From: Ehretia macrophylla
Taxonomy: Eukaryota > Streptophyta > Magnoliopsida > Boraginales > Ehretiaceae
Reading direction: 5' to 3'
NCBI GenBank assembly: GCA_037974665.1
Contig: CM075771.1
Coordinates: 43,880,425-43,944,424, forward strand
DNA length: 64,000 bases
Shown here: piece after piece, positions 8,936-21,358 of the stretch
Numbering within the stretch: position 1 is the stretch's first letter
Layout: each line of letters starts with the position of its first letter
Made by a program: the position numbers and the translations under genes
The notes under the pieces: generated by a model
What the model saw: the letters and a program-made list of their open reading frames with translations, nothing else
Databases searched by the model: none
Told to the model about the DNA's origin: nothing

Positions 8936-11900
8936 TGTGAGGCCCGACCCCGAATAACGTGTGTTACATCAATTTGCGTGCCTTAGACCTAGAATTATAT
9001 GACTGACCTTGGATTACGTGCCCTATCTTGGTTTTTGTGCATGCCTCGTCATTCGTGCCTTGACCTAGAATTATGTGCCCTAATCCTCGACTTACGTGCC
9101 CGAACTTCGAATTGTGCATTATCTCGTTTTGTGTGTCCTAACCTTGAATTGCGTGTCTTAACCTAGATTTAAGTGTCATGCCTTGATTTACGTGCACTGC
9201 ATTGAATTACGTGCCTTGCTTTGGTTTACGTGCATTCACTTAGGGTTGCGCGCATTTACCTTGGAATCCGTGCATTCACCTTGAAATGCGTGCCTTATCT
9301 CGTAGTACGTGTCATAGACATAGGAAAACGTGCGGGCACGCTAATCAATAAAGAATCCTACACAAAGCACTAGCCTATAAAATAATCATACAAACACCAC
9401 TAACTATTATTATAATCCTAATTCAAATCTCTACAAAATCCACTAACACCTAAATATTATATTTTAAACTCACTACAACACAAAATCTCACAAACCTCTA
9501 AACATATCCTATATTCTATTCTACCCAAAATCCTTAAATACCCAACATTCTCTTACACACATGCTAAAACCTAATCACTTTCCTATTATCTAAACATTCC
9601 TATGACAAGTACAAGACACAATGCAACCTAGGATAGAAAAATGCATGACAATACAAAAAATAAAAATAAAAACCTCACCCAAACCCTTCCCATTCTCGAC
9701 CAAATCACCAAGCATACTCCTCACAATTCAAATTGAACAATTGACAAAGCAAAAATCAGATTTGAAGGCCCTAAGGCCGACACACACACACACACACAAC
9801 TCATCACATTTCATTTTCCTCTCAAAATCCTCTCAAGCTCTCATTCTCTCTCATTTTCGACCATCGCTTCTCTTGAGCTTCCAAGACCTCAAGCTCACTC
9901 TCTAGGCCACTCCAAGCATCGGCCATAGCAAGGTAATCAAGCAAGGATAGCTCAAAGTCATACACAAAGCTCAAAACAAGGATTTTGTGCTCATTTGCTA
10001 GATCTTCAAAGAGGTGAGGGCTAAAACTCTTTTAAAAGCTTTCAAAAACCACATGCATGCCTTCATATGTCTACATCTACCTCTGTACTTGATGTATATG
10101 TGTGTACATGAGCTTATATAACCATGCATGGCAAGATATTTGGCTAGAACTTGAAGATAGGCAAAATCGCATAGCTGGCAGATTTTTGACTTATTAGAAC
10201 GAAGTATATTTAGCCTGGTAATTGATGTTGAAAATGTGTGAAAATTGGTAGTTGACTAGTTTTGCCAGTTCTGAGTATTTTTTTTAGAAATAGGACAAGG
10301 CCCATTTTAATTCTAAGGTCTCCAAAATGGAAAAACATCGAAAGGTGTCTAAATCTGGAAAATCTGGAAAAATGGAGCAGGTTTTTGACAGTTCACTATC
10401 CTTGTAGAACGAAATAGTTTTGACCTCGTAAATGATATTTAAAATGCATTCAATTTGGTATGATGCTATATTTTTCAGTTCTGGACATTTTTTTCAGAAA
10501 TCGACTAAGGCTAAATCTGACTCTAAAACCCTCAAAAATGACAAGTATTGAAATGTGTACAAATCTGGACAGTTTTGCGCAGTCTCACGGTTTTGGCTAT
10601 AACTCTTGAATTCGAACTCCAAATGATGCGAGGTTTGTTTTTGGATTTAAATCACTCATTAAGATTTAATTTGATATTTTTTTCACTGAAATTGGAGATG
10701 GTTTGGTTGTCTAAATGAATGTGGGAAAACAGACCATTGCAGTGGGGTTTTCGTTTAGTGATATGCTTTGAAAAATGTTGTAACTTCTCTTGTGGTATTG
10801 AATGCTTGGGATTGTGGCACTTGGATGTTGTGTGGACTGTTTTGGATGATTGAGGATGTTTTAATTAATCGATGCATGGCTTGGGTTAATTACGTGACAA
10901 CTTGTGGCTTAATCGCATGTGTAAGCATGAATTGAAACCCTATTAACTATGAAATCTCGCTAAGTGATGATCATATGATTAATGTGTTTAATTGTGTGAT
11001 TAGTAGGCAGCGTAATAAATGTTGAGTATGCTTGAAATGGTTTAAGAGTTGTTTGTGGTGCTTAGCAAACGAAACCGACCCGAGCACAGCCTAGAAAACC
11101 CTAATGGCCCCGTAGGTTCTCGAGCCATAGACCACTCTTGTGTGAATTATAAATTGATGTTGAGGAATGTTAATGGGCTGCCCGGAATTTTTTTTATAAC
11201 CCTAAATATGATTCTCGATGATTACATGTCGATAAGTAAACTCTTCTTGCACCGGGTCTCATATAAACGTCGTTGCATGCTTGTATGATCTTAATACTTG
11301 ATACGTGAACCCCGAAATGAGTTATATGACTTGATTTACAGGTGTTACATGGCTGCCCGTTTAATGTTCATATAACTCTACGTGTTTCACAAAGTGAAAA
11401 TTCGTGTTAAGCATGCCTCATTCGTTTACTTGTCAATATGTGATCTTATACTTGCTCGGAGTCAACCTACCTTGTTGTCCTCCTAATGTGAATTGTTAAA
11501 AGACATTCTATGGCTTATTTGAACGTGATTACTTGGCTGCCCGTGGAAGTTTAATTACTTTCAAATTGATATATGAAATGATTACATGTTCTTACAATGC
11601 CTTATATGTCAATATGTCAAAATGTGATCATATACTTGCTCGGAGGCAACCTACTTTGTTGACCTCCGAATGTGAAATGTTGAATGGCATACATGTGCAT
11701 TGCATACAGGGTTGCAACCTTTCATTCTAGCATGGTAGCGTTTCACGTACATCGGGTGGCATCGGGCTTGCCGGTGCAACCGTGACTACCATTGTCCAAT
11801 TCCCTCTCTCGTTTGGGGGCTAGACCTCATCGGAGAGTTGGGTCGTAGGATTTCGGGGTACATCCGGAGCACACCCATTTGGCATGATAAGTGGATGATT

Positions 11901-12873
11901 GAAGTCGGCCGCAACAACTGTTATCGAAAATAATCTTGAGAGCGAAAGCTCACCGTATCATTTTCACTATGTGTATAAGTACTCTCGCTTGGTTCCTAGA
12001 GGACCTCGGGGAGGAAAGACGGGTAAATTTGTTCATTTACATTTATATTATTTTATAAACTTACTTGTGTTATTTGTCATGCTTTCAAAAAGGGGTTTTC
12101 ATAAGTTTAACTGGAAAAAGATTTCAAAACGTTATCTCTCGTTCCTCCTCGCTGAGTTCCTAAGGACTCAACCTCTTTTTGTCACAGGTGCAGCAGATTT
12201 GGAACAAGTACCCATAGTAAATGTGCTTGTTGATGATTCCTTGGAGTGACTATGTGCTTTTTTGCTTTGCCTAAAAGTGGTTGCTATATGGATGTTGTGT
12301 TTGATTGCAAACTGTTCATTTTATTGATGTAAATGACCCCGTTGTAATTTGGGTCTAATTTTGGCTTGTACTGATTATAACCGGACGAACTCTTTATTTG
12401 GTTGTTTACTTTCGTCGTTTAATTAGTAGTTATCATAGGCGTTTGAACCGCTAGGTGAAGAAGTAAATAATGTAACTCTACTTAATCTCACCTAGCGATC
12501 ATGCACAAGCTAAAGGATAATAGGTACTTGCATGATAGGAAATTGACAAATAAACAGGACATAGTTATCATGTTAGGCTTATTAACCAAACGAGACTTTC
12601 AAGATAAACTAGTAGGCATATCGGTTGATGAAAAAATAGGAATCCTTAATGGAATTGGATTAATGATTGGAATAATTGAGGCGTTTAGAAATTAGGTCAA
12701 ACTAAAAGGTCCTAACTACAGCCGTTATGCTACCGATTTTTTTGAAAAATCTTTTGGGGTTCTAGACCAACGTTAAGTGTTAAATCATAACAAATGACTA
12801 AGTACGTGAAATAGCATAAATGATTTAGGTCATACCCTAGTCTAGCCTTTATAGGTCGGGTTGGGGCGGGACA
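8936..12873 (+). mobile_element. Family L element, LTR2 (3938 bp)
   Basis: It starts TGTGAGGCC right after a polypurine tract and ends GGGACA. It matches LTR1 along its length, with a CA microsatellite at about 9780 longer than in LTR1, the LTR core at about 11697-11890, the hairpin at 12153-12170 and the acceptor-like 'cacag|gtgcag' near 12182. Unusually for a 3' LTR, it is followed by a new primer site and a second internal copy, so it serves as 3' LTR of one unit and 5' LTR of the next. Confidence 0.93.
8950..9342 (+). repeat. ACGTGC minisatellite, LTR2 copy
   Basis: Same ~21-bp degenerate array as in LTR1, with many ACGTGC/GCGTGC cores. Its closing inverted repeat reads 'aacgtgcgggcacgct' (9327-9342); the centre is flipped relative to LTR1. 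Confidence 0.75.
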
Positions 12874-14458
12874 CTCTATATTAGAATGGTATCAGAGCTT
12901 AGTTTACTAACTAGGCATTAGTTGGGTTCAACTCTCGGAACATGGGTAGAAGCCCTAAGGTAATTACGATGTCTTGTTTATATGTGTTAATATGTGATAA
13001 TGTGTTTTAATTGCTTTAAGTATTGAATATTATGTGCCTTTGCAGACCATATGTATTCTATATCATGCACACCGACACGTCCTCAATAATGCATGCATGC
13101 TTTTATACTCCTTCCTTGATACATATGCATGTTATATAACCGTGAATGATTGTTTATACACATAGATAGATAGGATTAGGACTTTCAGGGAAGTGAATTT
13201 GTGCAGGACAAACGAAAAGGCTCGGTTAGAGATTTCTCGCATCTTCACAGGTACTCGATGGATCGTATGTATTATTGGATATGCATATATAAAATGCATA
13301 GCACAGGTATAAATGTTGAGGTAAAGTTATCCCCTTATCTTTGGAATACCCATACCTATGATTAAGTTATCAATTTTATGGCTATGAAGTTTTGATTCCG
13401 TTAAACAGTTCTTCTAATTGTGGTTCAAGTATAAAGGTTAAAGACATACTACTTTCCTTATATATAAGGGTATACTATTAAATATGTAGAGTAGTATATA
13501 TTCTCATGTGCTGATAGTGGAAGTTGACTTGGAGGTTTCTTTGAATCCATTTCTCACATCTTAAAATTGGCTTGATAGACTATCTAAGAAGTTAGCAATA
13601 TAATCGTACGATTGAATCCTTACTTTATTGGAATTAAGCATTGATGAATCTGATATGGTGTATACTAGCGAGTTTCAAGTTCACTAAATGTTGAGATCAT
13701 GACCTAAAAATTAAAAGATGAATTCGTGGAAGTTGACGATAGTTACTTTTAGGGGTTAGATTATTAAGTCATGGATAGTGTATTTAAATGAGTTAACAAT
13801 GGATAACCTCAAGACATGTAGGCAACTATGGAGACTGAGTTTAACAAGGTTGATGATTCTTTAGTATAACAAGGTATAAGAATGTTGGAATCAAGGAATT
13901 CACGTAGCTAGAACTCGTGTTTGGAAAACTGCACCTAAAATGTCAGGTCGAATAGAAGTGTAAGGAATTGAATTATGCATTAGATGACTAACGTTGCTAA
14001 AGGTCTTAAGTTGGATATCGGTGATATTTAGAATCATGGTATTAATTTGGTGCCTATCGGATTTAGTTGTGATGATGCAAAGTAAGTCATTCTATGCACT
14101 CATTATTTGGATATCCTAGAGGATGTTAGAAAGCATATATCCTTAAGTAAGACCGATGGACTTAGAATATAAACCATGGAAATGATATTAAGCATCTGGT
14201 TGCAAAGTGGAGTCGTTAGGGTATGATTAGTAATCCTAAGTAGCTAATAGTGAGTATGCATGATGATTAATGGTGAACCCTAGGACCTAAGGTCGATGAG
14301 TCTTGATGCTCTTAGCTAGTTGAACATGTAAATGAGAAGAGTAAGATTTCATATAGTTAAGATAGAGATGAATTAGAGTTATAATGACCCAAGAGACTAT
14401 TGTTAGACCACTGTATCTATGTGCACCGTTTCATGTCTAGAAACTAGCGATTGGTAGA
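12874..14458 (+). mobile_element. Family L internal region 2, interrupted by Athila
   Basis: This is a near-copy of 6019-7613, starting with an iMet primer site and stopping after 'gcgattggtaga'. In internal region 1 the sequence continues 'cttcgaattgtgg'; here the Athila LTR begins at 14459. The last five bases, GTAGA (14454-14458), are the expected left target-site duplication; the right flank lies outside the window. No coding potential. Confidence 0.9.
12887..12898 (+). other. Primer-binding site, tRNA-iMet type (second L unit)
   Basis: TGGTATCAGAGC, 13 bases after the end of LTR2; its presence shows that a full new unit begins here. Confidence 0.93.
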
Positions 14459-16108
14459 TGTTGTACGTTTTAAATTACTCGCAAGTGCACGAACTGTATG
14501 AAGGTATAGCTTAGGAAAATACGAGGTCGATCCCTCAGAGACTTGTTCAGTTAAGATCAAATTTTAGACTTAGATTTAGACTTCCTAATCTAGTTGGAAA
14601 GATTGATATTTTAGGTTGAGATAAAATAATAAAAGACTAAACAATAAATCTAAATGAGTAAGACGATTAAAAATCCTAAGACAAAAGTAATTAATAATTT
14701 TAAGAACAAAAATAAAGTAATACTAAAAGAATATGTAATGAATCTAGAGACTTAATAATAAATTCTAAAATAAGAACAACTAATAAATTGAATGAAATAA
14801 ATTAATAAATTCAAAAACGAAAACAATTAATAACATGAGTAAAATCAATTAAAATAAACTAAATCAAGGAAATATTAGAAAACAAAATAACTAATTAAAT
14901 TAAAGACGAAGGTTAAAAAGTGAGACTAAATAAGTAATTGTAAAAGGCTAAGGTTCGGAATCCACCTTGCTAATCCTAACGTCAACTATATTTGATCATT
15001 AATTTTTCCCAAATTTTACTACATGATAATCTCGCATTTAGCCTCGTTACCATGGAAGATATCATCTTTTAAGCCCTAAGTTAATGAATCCCAAAAGTAT
15101 GTTTATTCTAACTTTGCAAAAGAATCTTCAAATTATTAATTGTATCCCAACTAGAAATCACAATTAATATTCGGCATTAAAATCAAAACTTTTAATTATT
15201 AAGAACTATTCAAAGCATGAGAAAAACATGATTAAATCCATCAAAGAAATTATTTCAACAATTGATGAAAGAAAAAACATTAAACATGAATGATCAAGTT
15301 ATGGGGAAAAATTAATTCATAAACATAGCATCAATTAAAATTAACAAGGTTTCATCGTCACCTCAGCGAATAAATTTAGCCTGACATACTAAAGAAACTA
15401 AAATAACAATTCTGAAAAGTAAACATTATTTAAATAAATTAAAGTAAAGGAAAGAAAACGTTACAGAGTTTAAATACGAAGAAACTCCAAAAGCATTCTA
15501 ATGTCTCGCAAAAGAAGAAAAACTAATAAAACTAAACTAATTTTTTTTTTATTGAATTTTCGCCGCTCCTGCTGCCTTTTTTCTTTTTCTTCTTTCATGT
15601 GCCTTATATAGGCACAAAGTTTTTTTTTTTTTTTTTAGCCGACCTTGGCCAATGGGCCAAGGCTTTGATCCTTTTTTTTCTTTTATTTCAAGTCCAATTT
15701 GGACTTGCCCCGTGAGTGTTTTTCGCCAAGGCTAATGCCTTGGTCAATGGTCAATTCTTATATTATTTTTTTCCTCTTTTTTTTTATTTTCTTTCCTTTT
15801 GTTTTATTCTTCAAATCTTGATTAAATATTCTTCAATAAGCTTTTGATCTTTTCTTCTCATGCAATTCTTCAAGACTTTGCTCTAAGTGCTATTTCATTA
15901 TCACAACTCTTAATCTGCATATCCCCATGATCTTCATATTTAATTATTCGTTCACGTACAAATAATATTTTAGCCCTGAAAAATATGAAAAAGTCTCAGA
16001 TAAGTGATAGACAAATTAATGCATTTAAGACTTATTAGTTAAGCTCATATTGGATGCAACAAAGTCTAATTTAAATATAAAAATATGCAAACTGCTACTT
16101 ATATCATA
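14459..16108 (-). mobile_element. Athila LTR-1 (left, 3' LTR of copy 1; 1650 bp)
   Basis: On the plus strand it runs from TGTTGTACG to TATATCATA, next to the polypurine complement ACCCCCAATC at 16109. It repeats at 29077-30725 and 51361-53011. Read on the minus strand it has two W-box cores, then a TATA box inside a near-palindrome, then an A/T-rich transcribed part. It carries differences the other two LTRs share against it, for example 'cgctcctgctgcc' where both others read 'cgctgctgctgcc', so it is the most divergent of the three. Confidence 0.92.
15603..15754 (-). promoter_or_regulatory. Athila LTR-1 promoter: TATA box and W-box pair
   Basis: On the minus strand CTATATAAG (15603-15611) is a good TATA box, inside the inverted repeat TGTGCCT-TATAT-AGGCACA. 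About 130-150 bases upstream are two TTGACC cores (15742-15747 and 15749-15754). LTR-2 and LTR-3 have the same layout. Promoter function is inferred from motif and position. Confidence 0.6.
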
Positions 16109-17018
16109 ACCCCCAATCAGCGTATTGCTAGTCCCTAGCAATTGAAGCGATTTAAAAGATTATTGAATAAACGAACATCAAATGATTTTTCTTTTCTTCC
16201 CTCAACCTTCACTCAAGTCAATACACCAAGCAAAAAGCTACAATCGTTAGAGATACTTCACAAATCGTCAACTCAACATGTGTGAATAGGTTAGTAAGCA
16301 CAATACCAACTCCTCATCTTCAGATATCACGACTCAAGTCCCCTTTCAAAGAATACATGTCAACTTAATCCTCACAGATATGATCACTCAACAAGCAACA
16401 ACACTAAGAGGATAAGGTGTAATACTCTCAACTAGTATATGTGAGTGGAGGAATATAAATAAATAAGAATCTCACATATAAGCATGAATGAAGGAACAAT
16501 AATAAAGAAGATATAATATTTAGTCTCATTAAAGGAATACCAAAAATACTTCATATCACCCTTTTAGATCCATCACATATAGTCAACATTGCCATGTAAC
16601 CGCTAAGATTAAGTAAGGACTTTTTTAGGACGCAATGTAGGTAAAAAGGATATATATATATATAGAGGTTAAGGTTAAGTGGTGAATGTTGAAAGTGTCT
16701 CAAGATTACTTAGAGAAATACTTTCAGCTTTTCTGTTCAATACTCTTTTGCTCATTTACATCTTTCACAACTCCATTAGTTTTTCACTGACTTTATTCAT
16801 TTTTTCGATTTTTTTTTGTTTTTTTTTCCTTGTACTTTTTTTCGTATTCCCCCCCCCCCCCCCTACCCTTTTTTTTTTTTTCCTTTTTTTTCTTTTTTTT
16901 TTTTGGAAAAATACACATTTCCATCACTGTTTTTCTTCCCCTCAACTATGAAAACTTCAATAACGATAAAAAAATGTCTCAAATAAGTCATCCTACTCCA
17001 ATAAGATAAAATCACTAG
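16109..17018 (-). mobile_element. Athila copy 1, 3' untranslated segment next to LTR-1
   Basis: It opens with the polypurine tract complement ACCCCCAATC (16109-16118). Non-coding Athila 3' sequence follows, with a TA microsatellite near 16650 and a C15 run (16849-16863) inside long T runs. The 90- and 106-codon ORFs here are translations of T/C runs. The same sequence is uninterrupted at 30726-31636 and 53012-53933; here it stops at element B. Confidence 0.85.
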
Positions 17019-17023
17019 TAACA

Positions 17024-19309
17024 TGTCACACCCCGACCCAACCCCGCAAAAGGCCAAGCCCGGACCCGACACACGGACGGAGTCTCCTCTGTACCGCGGA
17101 CGATCCGAAACCCTAATACCAACATAATACTTGCGAAAGCCATATAAACAATTAAACAAGCCGACTTTCTTTACAACATACATTTCTTATTAACCAACTT
17201 TCCAAACCAAAAATGCCATGCATACTACACAAGTATTTATGCCACTAAACCATTAGCTATTAGCATGCATTTTTTCACTAGTCATTAGAGTATAAGTTTA
17301 CAACTTTACATACTTTCAACTTATACAACATAGGACCGTAGAGGCCTCAAACTAGAAAATACATACAAGGCTACAAGCCTCAAAATTAGGCGACCTCCAC
17401 GCAATATACATGACAAGCATGGTTCGCACAAAAACTGGTAACCAACCACCAGCAAAGCAGAGAAGTGCTATCACGGAAACACCTCCACCTGCTCGTCCTC
17501 CTCTATTACCTCGATAGGGTCTGCTTCAACTACTCCTGTAAAAAATATGGTATAGAAAGGAATGAGCAAAAACTATTGCTCAACGAGGGCAATTGGTCTC
17601 AAGGACGGAGATGAGAGGAGTATGCAATGCAATTAGCCAAACAATGCATACAATTATCATTTAATGATACAAACAAGTCAATATTATAACAAGGCAAGCA
17701 TTAAAGACTATAAACACTCATTCAAAGGATACGGTACTCTTTTCACGAGCAACTTTCATTCAAGAATTCGATGACGACGCGCCGGCCCAAAACCACCTTA
17801 TAATACCAGTTTGGAATACCCCGGAAGTATCCATAAACCTACGACCCAAATCTCCCTGGGAGGCAACCCAAGCGAGAAAGGGAATAGCAGCGGAGCTAGA
17901 GCAACCAACACTGGCAACCCAAGGCTACCCAGAGAGGCCCATCACTCACGCGCGAGACACTATGCAATGCAAGACTCGATACAAGGCGATAAACAAGCGA
18001 TAAAGCCACACGTGGGAGAATAACAAAGTAGGTTACTCTCGCACACAATAGCAGCAATTGATAAGCAATTCAATCCAAAACAACTCAAACAAGTATTTCA
18101 AGTAATTCTAAGCATTCTATAGGCATAAAGACAAGAAAAACACACAAAAACACAAATCAGCCCCAACTATCAAAACGCTACCATTTCCAAACGAGCCACG
18201 AGTTCTGGAAACCGACTTGGCCAACCCTCCTAGGTCACCATAAGGCACGTCTAAAGACGCCGAAACCTTACTTTACCCTAGAACTCGCGCAAAGCCCCGA
18301 TTTTCCCCTTTCTCGTTTGAACTACAACTATAACAACCAAACACCCTACCAACGCCATAATCGCACCAAAAGTGCTTCCACGGCTTCCCGAAGCAATGCC
18401 AACACGCAAAACGAGAAAATGCTAAAGTCGACCTAAACGACCCCGACTTTCCCAAAGGCATAATTCTCATTTTTTCCACCACGCAACCCAAACAAACCAC
18501 ACATTTTAGCATTCTAGCATACCTAGCACGTTTCTACATCAACGAAAAGCATAACAGCGCAATTTTAACGTTTCAAGGTTTTACTATTCATAAAACACTA
18601 TTCATTTAACAATTAAAATTGCAATCACAATATTTAACCGCAGAAAATGTTACAAAGCTATAAATACATGTTCTACAAATGCCAAGGAACATTCTAGAAG
18701 CATCAAATCGCTTTAAATAATGATCTACGGATAAATCTAAAAATTGACAAAGTTAACATATACAACGTATAAATGCGCAAATAACATGCTTCCCTCACCT
18801 TAGGTACTCCTAGTCGCTAGGAAAACAACGTTGGTTGCCTCGGAAACCACCCCGCACGAGCTCACGCGAAGATTGATCGTTTGGAAGGTTGAATATTTTT
18901 TTTTTCTTTCTCTCTTGTTTCGGCCAGCTCCCCACTGTTTTGCTGCTGTTTCTCTTTTTATTTTGCTTAGTTTTTTAGCTTATAAGTGTTAAATGGTCAA
19001 CAAGTCAAAGGTCCAAGGTCAAACAACTTAAGACTTGGTCAAAGGGCCCTATTTTGCGCGTTTTAAAGCGATTTTAGCTAAGGTAAGATCAATTAAAGCT
19101 AGCAACATTTAAAATATAAAATTTAAGTAATCTAAATACTAGTTTCACTATTTGCTGAGGACTGGAAATCGTTCTCTAGCTATCGCTCCTTAAATGCAAT
19201 GCACGTTGCGTCGGCGAGAAAGTAACAATTAATTCACAAAGAATTTAAGGAAATATAATTTTCAAAATAATAAGCAAAGAAAATTCACATTCCGTGCTCG
19301 GGTATTACA
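17024..19309 (-). mobile_element. Element B 3' LTR (left)
   Basis: On the plus strand it runs from TGTCACACC to GGTATTACA. It holds, in that orientation, the block 'ggacggagtctcc', a hairpin at 17563-17582 (arms TGAGCAA/TTGCTCA), the shared LTR core (about 17795-17990) with a CACGTG site near 18010, and at 18979-19042 a TATA-like CTTATAAG beside four W-box cores. The polypurine tract adjoins its right end. Confidence 0.93.
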
Positions 19310-19345
19310 CCCTCTCCCCCTTAAAACAATTGCGCCCACGCAATT
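19310..19345 (-). other. Element B polypurine tract and adjacent hairpin
   Basis: The minus strand of 19310-19325 reads TTTAAGGGGGAGAGGG, abutting the 3' LTR. Next to it lie arms AATTGCG (19328-19334) and CGCAATT (19339-19345) with a 4-base loop. The hairpin overlaps the last codons of the integrase ORF, which ends at 19321. Confidence 0.85.
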
Positions 19346-21012
19346 CTTACCTGGTCAACAAACAACTCCGGGTACTGATCCCGAACTTGGTCCTCTTTTT
19401 CCCAAGTCGCTTCCTCAAACCCATGATGATTCCACAGAACCTTTACTAACGGAATACTCTTTCTGCGAAGCTCCTGAATCTTCCGATCCACAATTCTAAT
19501 CGGTTTCTCTTCATAAGACAACTTTTCTTCAATCTGCAAAGGCTCTGGTTCAAGTACATGTGAAGGGTCTGGATGATACTTCTTCAACATAGACACGTTA
19601 AACACATCGTGCAGTCTCGACAAGCTCGGGGGTAAAGCTAATCGATAGGCCAAAGGACCTACCTTTTTGGTGATCTCATACGGACCCACATACCTGGGAC
19701 TAAGCTTCCCGCTCTTACCGTGCCGAATCAAACCCTTCCGTGGAGAAATCTTAAGAAACACCCAATCTCCCAAATCAAACTCAAGATCCCGACGGTGCTT
19801 ATCCGCATAACTCTTCTGACGACTCTGAGCTGTAAGCATACGCTGGCGAATAAGGTGAACATTATCTACCATCTTAATCATCTCAGGTAACATAGTCGGA
19901 TCAACTGTTCTCATCTCTCCAACCTCTTCCCAATATAATGGGGATCTGCATTTACGACCATACAACGCCTCGTAGGGAGCCATACCTATAGTAGATTGAT
20001 AACTATTGTTGTAGGCGAACTCCGCTAAAGGCAAAAACTTCTCCCAATTCTTCCCAAAGTCAAGCACACATGCCCGAAGCATGTCTTCCAAGATCCTGAT
20101 GGTTCTCTCAGACTGGCCATCAGTTTGTGGATGATATGCAGTGCTGAAGCTCAACTTAGTTCCCATGGCCTCTTGCAACTTCTGCCAAAAACGAGATCTG
20201 AATCTAGGATCCCTATCTGACACTATACTCTGTGGCACACCATGCAATCTCACAATATTAGCAACATAAAGTTCAGCTAACTTATCAAGGCTATCCTGTT
20301 TGTTCATGGGAATAAAATGTGTAACTTTAGTCAAGCGGTCCACAACAACCCAAACAGAATCACATCCTCTCGGAGATCTAGGAAGATCGATCACAAGGTC
20401 CATTGTTATATGTACCCACTTCCATTGCGGAATCGACAACGGCTGTAGAAGTCCGGCTGGCCTCTGATGCTCAACTTTAACCCTCTGACAAGTCAAACAT
20501 TTGGATACATACCCAGCAATCTCCCTCTTCATATTGTTCCACCAGAAGTGTTGCTTCAAATCTCTATACATCTTTGTACTGCCCGGGTGAATCGTGTACC
20601 TCGAATTATGTGCCTCGGACAAGATCTCATTCTTTAAAGTCGGATCACCAGGAACACATACTCTGTCCCTGAATCTGAAGATGCCATCTGCATGTAATTT
20701 AAACTCCGACTCTCCCCCTTTAGCTTTTTCTTGGATCTTCAAGATGTGAGGATCAGTCTTCTGAGCCTCTTTGATCTGTGCTAGCAACCCTGACTGAATC
20801 TGTAAACTAGCAAATCGAATCCCTACCTCAGTAGCTTCTGGTTTCCATGAACAAATTTCTTCCAAAGTCTCCCAGTCCTTGATAATCAAGCTTGCAACAG
20901 TAGCCTTTCGGCTCAAAGCATCAGTAACAACATTTGCCTTACCTGGCACATAGTTAATAGAACAGTTATAACCACCACTGCTCTGCATCACCCTCAAATA
21001 AAAATGATGCAT
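19321..21012 (-). CDS. Element B integrase with chromodomain (RNase H tail fused at N-terminus)
   Basis: This uninterrupted 563-residue frame would insert element cDNA into chromosomal DNA in the nucleus. Residues 19-36 are the end of RNase H (NYVPGKANVV...DALSRK). The HHCC zinc finger is H135, H142, C172, C175. The catalytic core has D205 (TMDL), D266 (SDRDP) and E302 (SERT), the D-x60-D-x35-E spacing of gypsy integrases. GPY/F-like sequence (YVGPYEI) lies near 441-447, and a chromodomain at about 500-551 (RIVDRKIQ ... EATWEKED) is of the group typical of Tekay/Del chromoviruses. All catalytic and zinc residues are present. The first ~15 residues read gag DNA in another frame across a deletion join, and no native start exists, so translation is doubtful. 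The stop codon lies within the PPT-proximal hairpin. Confidence 0.9.
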   Translation of the reverse strand: MHHFYLRVMQSSGGYNCSINYVPGKANVVTDALSRKATVASLIIKDWETLEEICSWKPEATEVGIRFASLQIQSGLLAQIKEAQKTDPHILKIQEKAKGGESEFKLHADGIFRFRDRVCVPGDPTLKNEILSEAHNSRYTIHPGSTKMYRDLKQHFWWNNMKREIAGYVSKCLTCQRVKVEHQRPAGLLQPLSIPQWKWVHITMDLVIDLPRSPRGCDSVWVVVDRLTKVTHFIPMNKQDSLDKLAELYVANIVRLHGVPQSIVSDRDPRFRSRFWQKLQEAMGTKLSFSTAYHPQTDGQSERTIRILEDMLRACVLDFGKNWEKFLPLAEFAYNNSYQSTIGMAPYEALYGRKCRSPLYWEEVGEMRTVDPTMLPEMIKMVDNVHLIRQRMLTAQSRQKSYADKHRRDLEFDLGDWVFLKISPRKGLIRHGKSGKLSPRYVGPYEITKKVGPLAYRLALPPSLSRLHDVFNVSMLKKYHPDPSHVLEPEPLQIEEKLSYEEKPIRIVDRKIQELRRKSIPLVKVLWNHHGFEEATWEKEDQVRDQYPELFVDQVRIAWAQLF

Positions 21013-21358
21013 AATCTATTCTTGCCTCATCAGTGTACCTCAAAGCGGTGAAAATCTTCTCAACTCGATTAATCCATCTCTCGGCCGCCTCATTATCCGG
21101 CTCCCCGAAGAACTTTCCTGGCTCGTGCCTCAGAAATTTCTCTAACTGATTATTCTCAACTCTGTACCCCTGTCCACCAGGATTAGCTTGATTTCCCTGG
21201 GGATTATTCCTGTCTTGCCTCTGCTCATGTAGTACCTGTGTGATCCGGTCTACTGCAGTAGTCATGGTAGCCATAAACTGCTCAGGCAACGGCTGCTGAC
21301 CCTGTTCTGCTGCCTCTTCATCTGATCCTATACCTTGAGTACCACGATGTGGCGGCAT
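20966..21358 (-). pseudogene. Element B gag, N-terminal fragment (130 codons)
   Basis: The frame starts MPPHRGTQ and runs through a glutamine/asparagine-rich stretch to a typical gypsy capsid start (FFGEPDNEAAERWINRVEKI) and GDAEQWW, then stops. Full-length gag would continue through the capsid and a CCHC knuckle. Here a deletion joins gag after GDAEQWW to the end of RNase H, at about 20966-20975. The gag and integrase frames overlap (20966-21012) in different registers, so no fusion protein is made without frameshifting. Gag forms the particle that packages element RNA; this fragment lacks the assembly and RNA-binding parts. The ATG follows about 290 bases of leader after the primer site. 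Confidence 0.88.

Noticed and set aside
16679-17183. 90- and 106-codon ORFs around the poly-C/poly-T tract (also 31296-31714, 53589-53934)
   Set aside because: Translations of homopolymer runs (poly-Phe/Pro or poly-Lys); no biological coding signal.
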